Source: Lactarius indigo
Taxonomy: Eukaryota > Basidiomycota > Agaricomycetes > Russulales > Russulaceae
NCBI GenBank assembly: GCA_025766275.1
Contig: JAFKAC010000006.1
Location: 186,001 to 250,000, forward strand
DNA length: 64,000 nt
Reading direction: 5' to 3'
Part shown: positions 1-12,703 of the stretch, piece by piece
Layout: each line of letters starts with the position of its first letter
Position numbering within the stretch: the stretch's first letter is position 1
Position numbers and translations under genes: made by a program
The notes under the pieces: model-generated
The model's input: only the letters and a program-made list of their open reading frames with translations
The model's database searches: none
Told to the model about the DNA's origin: nothing

Positions 1-900
1 GCACAAAGAAGTGAACATGATGAGTCCAAAAAATTGTCAAGCGAGAAAAGAAGAATAACGGGAATGAAGAGCCTGTTGCCTCAAGACTGCCAGATACTGC
101 CGACACGTAAGACAGTGGTGAGATCCCCCGCGACATACGTACCTGAAAGAGGATAAGAGGTGCGTTCCAACGCTGTTCCGTCGCCAGCACATAATAAGAA
201 TCGTGACATGGTACAAGGGACATCCCACTGGCGCGCTTGGCGTAGGTTGTATAGACGTAAGGGCTTTATGAAGTGTGACCCAGCGCATAATGAGGTGAGT
301 ACCATCACCCGTAATCTGCAGGAGGCTGAAGTCCTAGAGTCCTTGGATTATTGTTGAATTCGACTCCTACCTACCAGAAACCACGGTAGGCTGATTTGGC
401 TTAATCTAATCAGAAGACCATGTGTCGTTCTCTGGCGGAAAGTCGTACGGAGTGTATCTAAGCTTCCACTAGAGTCATTTGCGATGGTGTCGTGTACGAA
501 GAAGCGGTCTAACCACATGGTCTATCACCGAGAGAGACGAGGAAGTATCCCAGAATCTCCTAAATGCTCAGGAATCCGCTGTGAATATTACAACCTCCAA
601 GAGTAGGGGTAAACTGTACTTGAGTCTATAGTAGTTGGGAGACGGTCTTGATATTTCGAGGGGGAGAAGATTGCCTAGCACTACACAATCGAGGCAGGGC
701 ACAGGGTCACTGGAAGTTCTTCAGAGGCTCAGGATGGAGTGCTGCAGGCTTGTGGGAAAGATGGAACCAACTTGAGTTTCTGTGGTGTTTGTTGTCACGA
801 AGACGACGCCAACTCGCTACAGTAGACTCACAACCACGTGACAGGGTCAGTTGTACGATAGACGCAAACGCAAACCTTGTCGTCTCCGCTTTCTTCACTC
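1..900. other. Intergenic, no gene recognised
   Basis: I see no supported gene here. Short open frames exist on both strands, the longest about 86 codons, but none has a recognisable motif or a convincing exon chain. A minus-strand ATG at 16-18 could begin a gene that runs off the left edge, but only six codons are visible. The last part should hold the promoter and 5' UTR of the plus-strand gene that begins at 901. Confidence 0.5.
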
Positions 901-3647
901 ATGGATAAAACAAAGTCTAGGTTGGCCGCTGCTTTCTTCGACAATGACGAAGACGAATCCTCGTTTCCAGTGCGACGGATAGAGCTTCTCCTTCCGTTCA
1001 TTCGTGCTCACTATTCCTTCCTGCAATAGCAAAAGACCGTGGACGACCAAAAGCTCTCGCAGTATGCTCAAGGTACCGTCAGAAAATCAAAACGAGAAAA
1101 GGAGAAAGAGGCCGCGGAAGCCAAGCGAAAAGAAGAAGAGGAACATGCGGCCAAAGCATATGCAGAATTCCTGGATGCTTTCGATGCAGATGACAACAGC
1201 AATGCAAGGCGAGGCGGGAAGTCTAGCAGCTTCGTGCGCTCATCAAGAGATTCTGGTGCTGCATATACGCCATCAGGGCCATCTCGGTCGCACGCGCAAC
1301 CCCGTCCCATGCGCGCATTTGAACAGTCCAAAGTACGCTGACCCTTATTCATTTATATGGGCAGCCACGTTTACACGACTACAGTCTCCCTCTCCTCCTA
1401 CGCTGCCCAGGCCGAAAGGAAAACGTGCTATGGATGCCTTCTTGGAGGAGATCAAGAGGTCAGATCAAACCGCATTTCGTACATGTATTTCCTCCGCTCA
1501 TTATGGTGTCACAAAGGGATCAAGCTGACCGCGAGGCTCGGTTTGCTAGAAACTGTAAGCTTGCGCTTAGTTTTGCACCACCCATTCTAACTTTACTTTC
1601 CGAAGCTCATGCTCGATCCGCGACTGCTATGGCTGGTTTGTTCTGTTCTTGCGCGTTATGAGAGACATGTGTTCATCAGTTTTCTAGCCTATGAAGGGCA
1701 AAGTGGAAGTAAGGACAGAGGTGACCCAGAGGTAAGTGGGTGATTACGTTCTTATATACTTTTGACTGAAGCTGCACAGACTTCCAATGTTTTTGTCGCC
1801 AATCTTCCACCCCACGTTACTGAACAAAGCCTGGGAAATTTCTTCGCTCGTATGGGCCCAGTCGGCTCGGTAAGTGCCTACGTCGTTTTCGATGCTCTTC
1901 GGCTCATTGTCAATAAGGTTAAAATTATGTGGCCACGCGGTGACGCCGCCCCCGGGCCTGGGGCAGATATGACGGCTGCTCGCCGCAACAGAAACTCTGG
2001 CCTTAGCGGATTTGTCTCTTTCATGAGACGGAAAGACGCAGAGGGTGCTCTGAAGGAATTTGACGGTTTCGATTGGGGAGGGTCTATACTCCGAGTTGGA
2101 TGGAGCAAGGCTGTTCCAATTGCCGCGAAGCCGATGTATGGTCAGTGCTGCCTCTTTATCCAGGCGTCAATGTTGGTCCACACAATACACTAGTCTCTCA
2201 GAGGTCTCGCTCGCCCAGCCCGGCACCAGAAAGGCGTCGTTCTCGTTCCCGCTCGTACGATCGTGATCGCGACCGCAAGCGTGATAAACGTTCACGCAGC
2301 CGTTCCTATTCTCCTCGCCGTGGCTCTCGATATTCCCGCTCTCCAAAACGTGCATATGGCCGTTATAACAAGCGTAGCCCTTCTCCCCGCGACCCCCGTT
2401 CGCCCCGTGGCCACGTAACCGACGATGATGAGGTCACGGACATTTTTATCAAGACCGTCGCAGTCGAAGTGAAGGGCCATGGCCAAAAATATGAAGAAAG
2501 CTTGAAGGAGATGGAGAAGGAGAACCCAAGGTATTCCTTCCTGACAAATCCAAAAGTGAGTGAAGCGCATATCCCTAATAGTACGTTGTCTGACTGCCTG
2601 GAGCTGATAGCACAGGAAGCACAGATTTTACCAGTCGCTAGTGGATAAGGAAGGCGCTATAGAGCCAGAATTTGAGGACGAGGTGAAAACACGGTCTTTT
2701 GCCATCTCCGTTCGAAGTAGGCTGACATTGTGCCAAGGGCTACAACAGCGTGTTTTCTACCGACTCTGCCGAGGAGTCTGAGAAGGAACGGACACGCAAG
2801 ACAAAGCTTGGGAAATTGGCTCGAAAACGCTTCGAAGCTATGCTTCGGTCGCTAAGTGGTTCCCGTGGCGAACTCGCTCGGTGCATGGCCTTCAGCTTGG
2901 AACATGCAGAAGCCGCGAATGAGGTACCGATGGGATCAGCGCGCTCTATACTTGTCCTAACGCAGTCCTCAGGTTGCCGATATTATCGTTGCCTCCCTTG
3001 TCGTTGACGGGACGCCTGTACCTCGGAAGCTTTCCCGCTTACATCTCATCTGTGACATCCTACACAACTCGGCTGCACCGTTGCCCATGGCGTGGAAGTT
3101 CCGACAAGAGTTTCAAAGCCGATTAGGTCTCGTCTTCGACCACTTCTCAACGATCTATCATTCATTTCCGGGCCGTATTACCGCCGAGACGTTCAAGAGT
3201 CAAATCACCACCGTGCTCGATATTTGGGAGGACTGGATAGTGTTTCCACCAGAGTTCACATTACATCTCAGACAGAGGATCGAAGGGCAGGTGCAGGAAG
3301 AAGCGCCGAAGGTCGAGGAAACCCCGGTCGTGGTCGAAGAGCATACTCCAGCACCCGTCTCCCGTTTCAAAACCTCTTCGTTCAAGCCTGCTGAGGATCC
3401 GGCGGAGCACTCCAAGACGCCAACTGGTCAGGACGATGGCGGTGAAGCGCCAATGGACGAGGAGAGTGACATCGATGGGGTGCCCTTAGGTGATGTCGAC
3501 GGGGAGCCTATGGATGACATTGATGGCGCGCCGCTGGACGATGATATAGATGGCGCGCCTTTGGAGGACGACATTGATGGCGCACCCTTGGATGACGATA
3601 TTGATGGAACCCCAATGGAGGGTGTTGGGGAAGAACCAAATATTTAG
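901..3647 (+). CDS. U2SURP: U2 snRNP-associated SURP motif-containing protein (SR140/U2SURP type)
   Basis: Probable nuclear pre-mRNA splicing factor that associates with the U2 snRNP. Exons are spread over all three frames. The start ATG at 901 gives MDKTKSRLAAAFF, and a short intron ends at about 1029. Order of parts: a lysine/glutamate-rich coiled N-terminus (about 1040-1340); a segment with RAMDAFLEEIKR, typical of the family; an RRM (NVFVANLPPHVTEQSL, then KIMWPRG and SGFVSFMRRKDAEGAL) split by an intron at about 1870-1920; an RS-rich stretch (2205-2400); a SURP module (FIKTVAVEVKGHG...NPRYSFL); a CID-like helical domain (LSGSRGELARCMAF through RLHLICDILHNSA); and an acidic tail of DIDGxPL/DxDGxPM repeats. 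The tail repeats are a known feature of this family. The gene converges on the multi-KH gene, with 190 bases between the stops. Individual splice sites were read by eye and a few may be off. Confidence 0.9.
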
Positions 3648-3837
3648 CCTCATGACTCTTTTCTTTTACTCGTGGTCGTAATTCATCTTTCGTGAGAATG
3701 ACATGGCTTCAACGCTAAATGACAATGAAGATGTACTATAAATGATCACCCGAGATTCCCTCCAAGCATCCGGATCCAGTCTGTTCCCGTGAGATACCCT
3801 CCTGATAGATAGAAAGTCGTCATATGTTGGATGATCA

Positions 3838-6800
3838 TTAACCGCGCCTCTGGCGAGGAGCGCCGTGGACCGTTTTCAGTATGGCTTCCTTTGCGGCCTC
3901 TAGAGAAGACGCAGTGCCTGCACACATTTCGGTTCTTTAATACGGGCAGTGGATGAAAGGGTGAAACGTACCTGTTATGGTAATGGTGCTATGGTCACGC
4001 CCAACGAGGATGTGGGCGCCCGTCATGTCATGTAACCGCGCGATGTTAGAGCCTTTGGCACCGACAATGCGTGGGAAGCTCGAGCGATCTGGAAGTGTAA
4101 GAAAACCGACGTGGGTCGCCGCTTGCGCCCTTTCAATCGCTTGTGTGATCGTGCTCTTGGCTTTATCGACGCCCCCCTGGTCGCGTCCCTTCAGAGCCCA
4201 CGTCGACTCGCCCTCCTCAGCGTCCGTGTAATTATCGACGACCTCCCACTGTGCCTCAGTGACGCTCTCTTCGACGTCGTCGACGCGTGCCGCTGGCGTC
4301 GCAGAGTTCGATGGACGAGAAGGGGTCGCAGATCTGGAAGGCTGCGTAGAAGGCTCGGCTTCTACGCCGTAGGTACGAAGAGTGCGGAAGATCGAGCCTT
4401 GTCGCGTCACGGCATCGTGGTACTTCAGTGGAACAGAGATAGAGTCGGTGATGCTCCCCTGTGGAGTGGCGTTGTCGGCCTGCGACTGCTGTGGTGTGAG
4501 CACATCCCCCTGACTTCGTGGAGAACTACGGACCTTGAGTTGCTCGATAGCCTGTTCGACCGCAGCCTTGGGTCCCATCACCTTAACCAACTCTTCGGGC
4601 ACAACATCACTGAGCTCTTCGGCGTTCTCTGGTTCTCCAGTGGACCTGTAAGAGTTTGACCCGGGGAACTGCACCTGGACATTGTGCTGGTTCTGGAAGT
4701 TGATCAAGTTGCGACCACCGCGACCAATGAGGGCACTATGAGTTGCTGCAGGAACTTGAACGCCAAGGACAATACGGTCACGCAGTTCTGCTGTAACTTG
4801 CTCAAGCTCGGCTTTCAATTTCTTGATGAGCGAAGGTTCGCCGCGCAAGCGGACCTCGTCCTTCGGCTCCTCTCCGGGTCGTGGGCTATATCCAATGTCA
4901 CTATCCACAAGGCAGCGAGAAAGGGGAGAGGTGCGCACAATCGAACAAGTCCAGCCTGAACCTTCGGGTCTGCAGGCCCACCGCAACGGACTATAAGGTT
5001 CCTCAGTCCTTGGCCACCACCACCAATAAGCGCTTTGTGGAACTTGTTTTCAATCGTCAAGACTTCTGTAGCTTCCTCGCCGATCTGGTCTACAATTGTC
5101 TGAATAGCTGCCTTAGCTGCCGTGATAGCCTTCTTGCTCCCGCGGCAAGTCACAGTTGCCTCGCCCCTGTCCTCAGCCTTATCCAGGTCAATGGCAGCAT
5201 CGGTATCGTCCTTGATCTGGTTGATTACGGCACCACCTTTGCCAAGAATGCGCGGGATCGCACGAGTAGGGACAGTGAATTGGACGACATTGTTAGACTC
5301 CTTCTCGAATTCTGCGGCATCGAGAAGCTCAGATTTCGCGCCGGCGACGCCCCTTTTACCACCCTTGACGAACACCTCGTCTGGCTTGAGATTTTCGCGT
5401 GTCCGACCCTCTGAGCTCTCGGGCGCCGAACGCGGGAATGTGATCTTGACATTGTACTTCTCCTCGAGCCGGATAACATACTTGCCGCCATGGCCAATTA
5501 ACCCTGAATGATATTGAGCAGGTATTTTCAGGATTTCCGAGGTTTCGTCTGCCTGTAGAGGTGCACAATTAGCTGAAGTTCCGTTAGGTGAAGAAGTGTG
5601 CGTACCAGGCGCTCCACTTGGGAAAGAACGCGACGCTTGGCTTCCTCGACGTTCTCTTTGCGACCAGTGATCTATCCCGTCAACTCAGTCACCAACCTGC
5701 GCGGGTTTGTGAGGTCTTGCGTACCGTAACCTTTGACCTGAGGCCCGTCCCCTTTCTCTTCTTGTTCGCATCCTTAGTATCGTCACCATCATCTGAAAAG
5801 TCGATCTTCACACCAAGCGACTCGCGAAGTTTGTTGACACCTGATCCCTGTGAACCGACGATGCGTCCCACGTACTCGCGGTCGACTTCAAACCCGACCG
5901 ACTCCAAGCGACACATCGTGTGAGCCTATGTGTGTCGACGGATGATCAAATAGACATACGTAGCTGGAAAGGATCAAATCATCTTTGGCGTCCTCCACAA
6001 TTTTCAGGATTTCTTTGACCGCGCGGTCGACCTCAGCGCTTGCACCTCGGACAACGATAATGTCTTCCGTGGACTGATCGCCTGTCTCAGTACCAACCTT
6101 GATGCTTAATGCCTTCTCCTCGCCGATAATCCTACGCACGCCGTGTGAACACCAATCACCTAGATAGCACACAGGAAAACTCACGCATTGAGTGTAGTCC
6201 CACCTTTACCAATGACGGCGCTGTGCCACTTCTTTTCAACAGAAATGGTCTGGCTCTTGACGTCCGCTGCATCTTTGGCCCACTTAAGCAATTCTTTCTC
6301 GACTTCCTCAACATTTTTGGTTTTCTCGACAGGAGACGGGGAGGCGGATGGAGAAGTTGGATCGTACACCAGGAGGACTGAGGAGTGCTCTTCGGATTCC
6401 GGAGGGAAGAAAAACAAGACATTGTGCGACTCGTGGTATTGCTTAATCCTGCAGCACAATAAAGTCAGGTCGCGACGAAGCGGGATAGAATGGCGACTAC
6501 TTCTTGGCATGCTTTCCTTGAATGACCCTATGCACGAGCCAGTCGATTTGAACATCCTTGGTGGCGCCGATAAGCTTGCCCATTAGCTCCGAGACTTGAC
6601 GCACGGCCGCATCCACAAGAGCCTTTTCACCGACAAGCTCCACATTCAATACAGTCGCCTGGGACTTTGCAGCGGACTCTGGCGTGAAAACTGAGACACC
6701 AGGGTGTGCGGTTGCAAGTGTACGCGGGTAGCCGATGTGGTTGATGTACGTCAAAAGTTGGCGTGAAAGCGCAATAGGACCGGGCAGCGGAAACTCATGA

Positions 6801-8145
6801 ATGTACTGAGAGTTGGCCCTGGACATAACCGCGGCAACGCCATTGCCCAAGTCCTCTGCCTTACCCCAGACAACGATGTCTTCGCTCATATCATCAGATG
6901 GTGGAGCCGAGACCACACATCTGCTGGAGGCTAGAATCTCGTTGACTGCGTTTCCAACAAGAAGCCTGTGCTGGCGCTTTGGAAGCTGAATCTTGAGGGA
7001 AGTAAGAGAAGCCGAGACGCCCGCAATGGTACCCTTGATAGCCTCGATCACCCGATAGACAGCCTCGCGGTCACCAGAAACAGTTACTTCGCGCTCAGCG
7101 CTTCTGAGGGAGAGTTGGACATCACCGCCTTCAGCAGCCTCAACGAACGCAGAACGGCGTGCCTTGACGAATGGCACGATGTGCGACGGTATGTCACGCA
7201 CATACTGAGTCGTGCGAGCACGCTTCGACGCAATGATCTGTTTGATGAGATCCTGCGCTTCGTGTGCAAGTGGTTGAGGACCGTTAATCGTAATCGGGAC
7301 CGTTGGTTCGTCCTCGTCATCAGCAAGAGCGGGGGACACAGAGCCGGAAGCATGGGGTGAACCTCCATCCACATTACCATTGCCGTTGACGGTGAGATTG
7401 TCACGGCGCGGGATGTCGATTTTTACGTTCGTCTGGTCACGGATCTGCTTGAGCGTCACGCCTATATGTACATGGTCAGAGCATCACTCGGGAGACGCGT
7501 TTCTTATTCTTGCCTTTGGGGCCAATGATAGCGGCAATCGTGGAAGTAGGTGCATCGACGACGACCGAGATCTATATTCGAGTGGTCACATGAGATGGGA
7601 CAAGGAAGAAATACACGATCCATACCACCGGGCTAAGAGCCGCTAGCAGGTTGCGCTTTCCCTTCTCGAGCTCCTTCTTAGAGTCTGCCTTGAGATGAAA
7701 CGTGGTCTGACGAGTCTTCTGGTTGGTGGAAGCCTCGATCCTGATCTTGTGATTTGCCATAACCTGCTTCATGATCTCACCGAGGGTAGTAGGTTTGCCA
7801 TCTTTGCCTGCAGAAGTAAGGTCGATCGCAGACAAAGTGAAGGATTCTGTCGCCTGAGAAGTATGCGCTGCGAGACGAGGGCCGGCGGAAGCACTCCAAG
7901 CAGATGCAACCGGTTTGGCAGCAGCACCCGGAGAAGGCGCGAGGGATGGAAATGCCTCTTGAGAGTCTGTGTCGAGAGGAGCAAGACTTTGAAGCTTAGA
8001 AACTGGGGCAGAGAGAGACTCAGACGGGAAAGGGTCTGGTGCACCTTCGAGCTGGTGCAGCCTCTGCGACGTGCGAAATTAATTGAGTACTGAATGCGTT
8101 GGTGAAGAGCCATGGACAAATTACCGTCAGCGAAGCAGCGTCCAT
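3838..8145 (-). CDS. SCP160: Vigilin/Scp160-type multi-KH-domain RNA-binding protein
   Basis: A long run of KH domains. Visible GxxG loops and their flanks include VGSQGSGVNKLRESLG, LIGHGGKYVIRLEEKYN, LGKGGAVINQIKDDTD, IGGGGQGLRNLIVRCGG, IGRGGRNLINFQNQHN and VGAKGSNIARLHDMTG. Some further KH copies have degenerate loops, as is usual in vigilins. The N-terminus reads MDAASLT, an intron, then RLHQLEGAPDPFPSES, and continues to the conserved DGKPTTLGEIMKQVMANHKI block ahead of the first KH. The C-terminus ends VHGAPRQRRG. About ten short introns are implied by frame changes. In yeast and animals these proteins bind many mRNAs and associate with polysomes at the ER; that role here is inferred from family membership. 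The gene is divergent from ERO1, with about 340 bases between the start codons. Confidence 0.92.
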
Positions 8146-8482
8146 GACGGATTATACGGGTGTCCGGAGAATAAAAACCTTATGACGGGAGAGAAATACC
8201 GGGAGGACTAGAGACTGCACGCAGACTCTGTCCGAGAGAAATTATTTGTGATAAGAGGGAAGAAGAGAGAAGCTTTGTTCGTTCGGTTCGCTTAATATTC
8301 GATGTCGTGGCCAGACCTCATGAGCCAGACCCTCCGTGCGAGCATATTTCTTAATTGGGATATATCATGTGACACGGACTTTGCTTCACATCACGGGTTG
8401 TTTACCATACGTGTTCCAGATGTCAAGTCGTAGCATCATGTAATACCACTTTCACATCTCCCTCTTCGACACCATAACTCTG

Positions 8483-10589
8483 ATGCGTCGTCTGCTCTTT
8501 CCTCATGCGTTGCTCCTCCTGGTGATACACCGGGCGAGCGCCTCTCTACGCGCACCAGATGCGGCGTTTCTGTCCGACACTTTGGTCCGGAAAGACCAAC
8601 TCCAACATGTGCTAGGGCACGAACCCGCACAACAAGCATCTTGCGAGCAAAAGGTGCGCACTAGTTCCTCCTGCGTCTGAAGGCAACAATCTGAACGCTA
8701 CCCGATAGCTTACAGGCCCCATAGAGACTACGCTCTGTGACTTCGAGACCATTGAGAGCGTAAATAATGTGCTTTATGATCAACTCCATGAGTTGGTGCA
8801 AACGCCTTTCTTTAAATTCTTCCGAGTACGTCAGCCTACTTCTCGCATCGGGCGTGTGGATTGATCAAGGCAACCACGAAGGTGGATTTATACAGGGAAT
8901 GCCCATTCTGGGAGGAAAACGTCTTTTGTATGAATAAAGACTGTTCGATTGTCACCGTCGATGAGGTGCGCACGTTTTTGGATACCGGTGCACTTGTCCG
9001 ACATGCTAGCAGAGTGAGATACCCGAACAATGGAGAGCTGGCACGCTCAGCAAGTTAGAAAGCTCTGACGACAACGTGAGTCGAGACACCTTTGCCGTCT
9101 ATATCACGTTTGACATTTCATAGAGAGTAGAACTCCCTGGTTGTTACTACCGTGACTCAGATTTCTGTTTCTTGGACGAGATGACTGGTGTGTCTACCCT
9201 CTCCCTCTTGAGCCATGGACTCATTGGTATTCCAGAGGGGGATTATGTCGATCTCTCTTTGAACCCCGAACGCTTCACTGGCTATGTAGGCATTTCTGCC
9301 CGTCGAGTGTGGAGGGCAATATACGAGGAGAATTGTTTCGACGAACCTGAAAGTTCGTTGAGTAAGATGTCAAAGCCAGGGGTGGTCCTCCCTGATACTA
9401 TGGCCGAGGTCTTGTACATGGACGGCGGGATACCTCATGAACAGTGTTTGGAAAAGAGAGTTTACTACAAAGTCATTTCTGGTGAGCCCGAGTTGCGATG
9501 TCTAGCTTAGTCATTCTTATCAGTATTTTTACCAGGACTCCATGCATCAATCTCGACACATATCTGCCATGAGCACCTCGACCGGACAACCGGAAAATGG
9601 GTATTTATTCCTGCAACACACAGACATTCGGTACTTAATGAATTATAGGGCCCTGATCTACAATGCTACGTGACCAGGATAGCGTCACATCCCGAGCGCC
9701 TTCAATATATTTATTTCAACACGGTACTCCTTTTACGGGCTGTTGCGCGTTTGGGCCCATACCTGTCAGCCTACGACTACTGCGCCTCGGGTACCCACGA
9801 AGAGCACCTAGTCACTTACAGTCGATTAGAAAAGGTCCTTGAGATTGCTAAGTTCGCGGGCAAGTTCGATGAGACGGCTCTTTTTAAGGGTGAGAACGCC
9901 AACGTGAGTATACACCCAGACGCCCCCCTCGCCCCACTGAGAGGATTGCATGCAGGTCCTAAAAGAGGAATTCAAGCAGCACTTCAGAAATGTCAGTCGA
10001 ATTATGGACTGTGTAGGCTGCGACAAGTGCAGATTGTGGGGCAAGATCCAGACAACTGGCCTTGGCACCGCCCTAAAGGTTCTATTTGAGCTTGACGAGA
10101 AAAATCTAGAGTATTAAACCTCCCTGCTCGCGTTCGCGCCTTACATGCACTCACCACCTGTATAGCCCTCGATTGAATGCCAATCTTCTGCAACGCTCGG
10201 AGGTGGTTGCCTTGATCAACACTCTGCATAGGTTTTCGGAGAGTTTGCACGCGGTGGATGTCTTCCGAAAGCTGTGGCGCGAATCGAACACCGAAGAATC
10301 GGAGAAGCTCATTCGAGAAGCCGAAATGGCGGTCAATACACCTGTGGGTTTTTGTAGAGAGCCGCGTTGTCTTATTCTGACGTCATTTAAGCTATCCCCA
10401 CCATCCCAGATGACTTATGCGGATGCTCTTTCAAACACCAACTTTGTTGAAGCGCTCCAGCAACGAGCGAGGCTTTGGGTTCGGGCTTGCAAAGAGGGTA
10501 CAATTGAGTGTGCGAGAGTGGTGAAAGAAGCTTTACAACGCTTATTTAGCTCATCTGAGAAAGAGCAAGGGCCGCGGACAGAATTATAA
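8483..10589 (+). CDS. ERO1: ERO1, endoplasmic reticulum thiol oxidase
   Basis: FAD-dependent oxidase that re-oxidises protein disulfide isomerase in the ER lumen. The N-terminus is a signal peptide ([20 protein letters not shown]). Family marks, in order: [18 protein letters not shown]; the shuttle-cysteine segment [28 protein letters not shown]; the FAD-domain block [15 protein letters not shown] and [34 protein letters not shown]; the active-site CxxCxxC ([12 protein letters not shown]); and [20 protein letters not shown]. Several introns break the frame; the last is in the 10345-10410 stretch. Both cysteine pairs needed for electron transfer are present, so the enzyme should be active. The gene is divergent from the multi-KH gene and is followed by another plus-strand gene 230 bases on. 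Confidence 0.95.
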
Positions 10590-10816
10590 AACATGGCGCG
10601 TAATAATCAGGTTAGGGTATGTAAGGGTGATCTCCTCGGCGTCGATCTCAACCAATGCGGCCCCACGGACGACGAAAATGGAATAGTGGCCGTGTCGTCG
10701 GCTGCGCATCACATAGTTACCGTTAGCACGTGCCGTGCCAGTGAAGAGTGCACCGCCTTTGTGCTACTGTGTCTCGTAACTATAATCCTGTCGCCCTCAA
10801 CCGCCGCTTGTCGACT

Positions 10817-12703
10817 ATGATACTCCTCGAGGAAGACTCTTTACAACGACCAAAGCTACTATCCGACCCTTCTCACACGGCGCCTTCCCGGGCCAATGCC
10901 GTGGCACTCGCATCTGGACGTTCTCCCAGTCCTAATACCACTCTACCTGACTACGAAGCATCCCAAGCGCAGCACCCATCACCCCATAAGCGGGCGTTCT
11001 ACCGAAGACTATGGCACACCAAGGTGGGGAAGGTGATCGCATACGCCTTCGCTATATACTCTGCCATCTTCGTCGTAATCGGCGTACCCGCTTTCGTGCT
11101 GGTAGGTATTTTCAAACGGTTTTCCATCCTGCATTAAACTGACAATACCTCAGAGATGGAAACCACCACACAAGCTCAAATGGCATGGCGACGACTCCTT
11201 CTTAGACTATGGTCCACTTCCCCCAACGCCTCCACCCCAACTGCAGATCGACTTGTCTGTCCAAAATCTTGGAAATTTTTCATGTAATAATTGGATGGAG
11301 CCAGGGGCTCTTGGGAAACTCAACACAACGACTGCTATGGCCAGGTATGGCTCTCACACCATCTCATCGGTTTATAAGTTGTAAATGATCTCTACATCCC
11401 TCAGTATGCGCTTAGCTTTCCCCCTTGGTGACGGGATCATTCTGCGGACGAATTCAAGCTCGAACAACTTGACAGACTATGTCTCGGGCAGTCTTAGAGT
11501 TGACATGAATCCTGACAAAAACGCATCCGGCATTGTCCTGGTGGCCAACACACGGAGTTCTAGCTTTCAACTCTTACAAGCGAGCTCCGTATGCCTCACA
11601 AGCTTTAGAAACACCACGGAGTTGATTCTACGCGTATGTTCTACCTATTCCATGACACATTATTATGACGTTTTATTCCTCTTACTAGATACCTGATAGG
11701 GAGGAAAGCCATCTAGATACCATAGACATGGACCTGCAATTGCTTCTGCCTTGGACACCGGCACCTATCAACTTCAAAACGTTTGCAACTCAATTGCCTA
11801 TGTTTAACCAATCCTTTGGCGATCTTAGACACGTCGCATTCAGAAAGTTCGAACTTACAGGCTCCAACTCTGCGGTTACAGTTGCCGTACGTACGCTTAT
11901 TCCGCCGCAATTAGCCTTGCTTCATGCGTCACTTCATAGTCTGTCAGAGCGTCGTCGATTGTGGTTCAGACTTCTGGCGCCGAAATTTCTGGGAATTTCA
12001 GTGCCTCCGAAAATATTCTCCTGGATACCATCAACGGGTAAGTGCGACACTACCTCCGACCCAGTTCCCGAAAGGCTCAAATTACGTAGCGCCATCTACA
12101 CAAACGTCTTATTGGTCAACAATCGGAAGTCGAGGATGCCTACTAAGTTCAAAGTGGAGACAGGAAACGGGTACGGCAGCCACCGCTAAGATGATCACCG
12201 TCCTGAATGCTCACCGCTTTTGCAGACCAATTGTCGCGCAAGTCAACCTTCAGGTCGACGAACGCCGTTACTTTAGTACCCCCCCAAAGCGCCCGAATTT
12301 TATGACAGTGTTCAAGACCTTCAACGCACCGATGAACGTCTCAATCGCACATGTCGCAGGGTCAGAGCCCGCGCGCTTCGGAGTCGTCGCAGAAAATACT
12401 CAAGGCACAATGGCAATGACGCTGGACTCGGTCTATACGGGGCTATTCGAACTCCGGACTAAAGCGGCGACGGCATCGGTTCAGGAGATACCCGCTGCTG
12501 CGGACTCCCCCCTGGACGAAGAAAACGAGCTACACTTTGAAAAACATATTTCTTCCGAGTGGTCCAGTGGCTGGATAGGAGATGCTCAGAAACCGGAGAA
12601 TTTCCATCACCGTGAAGTAAATCGCGTCAAGCTCGTCAACTCACTGGCTCCCATCGAACTACGCTTGGCTCGATTGAGACCCTCGACTGCCGTCCGGCGG
12701 TGA
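10817..12703 (+). CDS. Single-pass membrane protein with repetitive ectodomain (DUF7330-like, function unknown)
   Basis: I reconstruct seven exons: 10817-11101, 11154-11344, 11405-about 11636, 11689-11886, 11940-12037, 12090-12170 and 12226-12703. Each junction keeps the frame and restores smooth protein. The cytoplasmic N-terminus (about 70 residues, rich in P, S and D) is followed by one hydrophobic segment (AYAFAIYSAIFVVIGVPAF), which gives a type II topology. The ectodomain has several N-glycosylation sequons. It also has repeating beta-strand-like units ending in NG or NA (ILLDTINGAIYTNV, KVETGNGPIVAQVNL, FKTFNAPMNVSIAH). That pattern is common in a large family of Agaricomycete surface proteins of unknown function. 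The ATG at 10817 is the first in the frame. I infer a cell-surface role only from topology. Confidence 0.72.

Noticed and set aside
3460..3640. DIDGxPL repeats at the end of the U2SURP-like protein, considered as a novel repeat
   Set aside because: Such DxDGxPL repeats are a known feature of this protein family.
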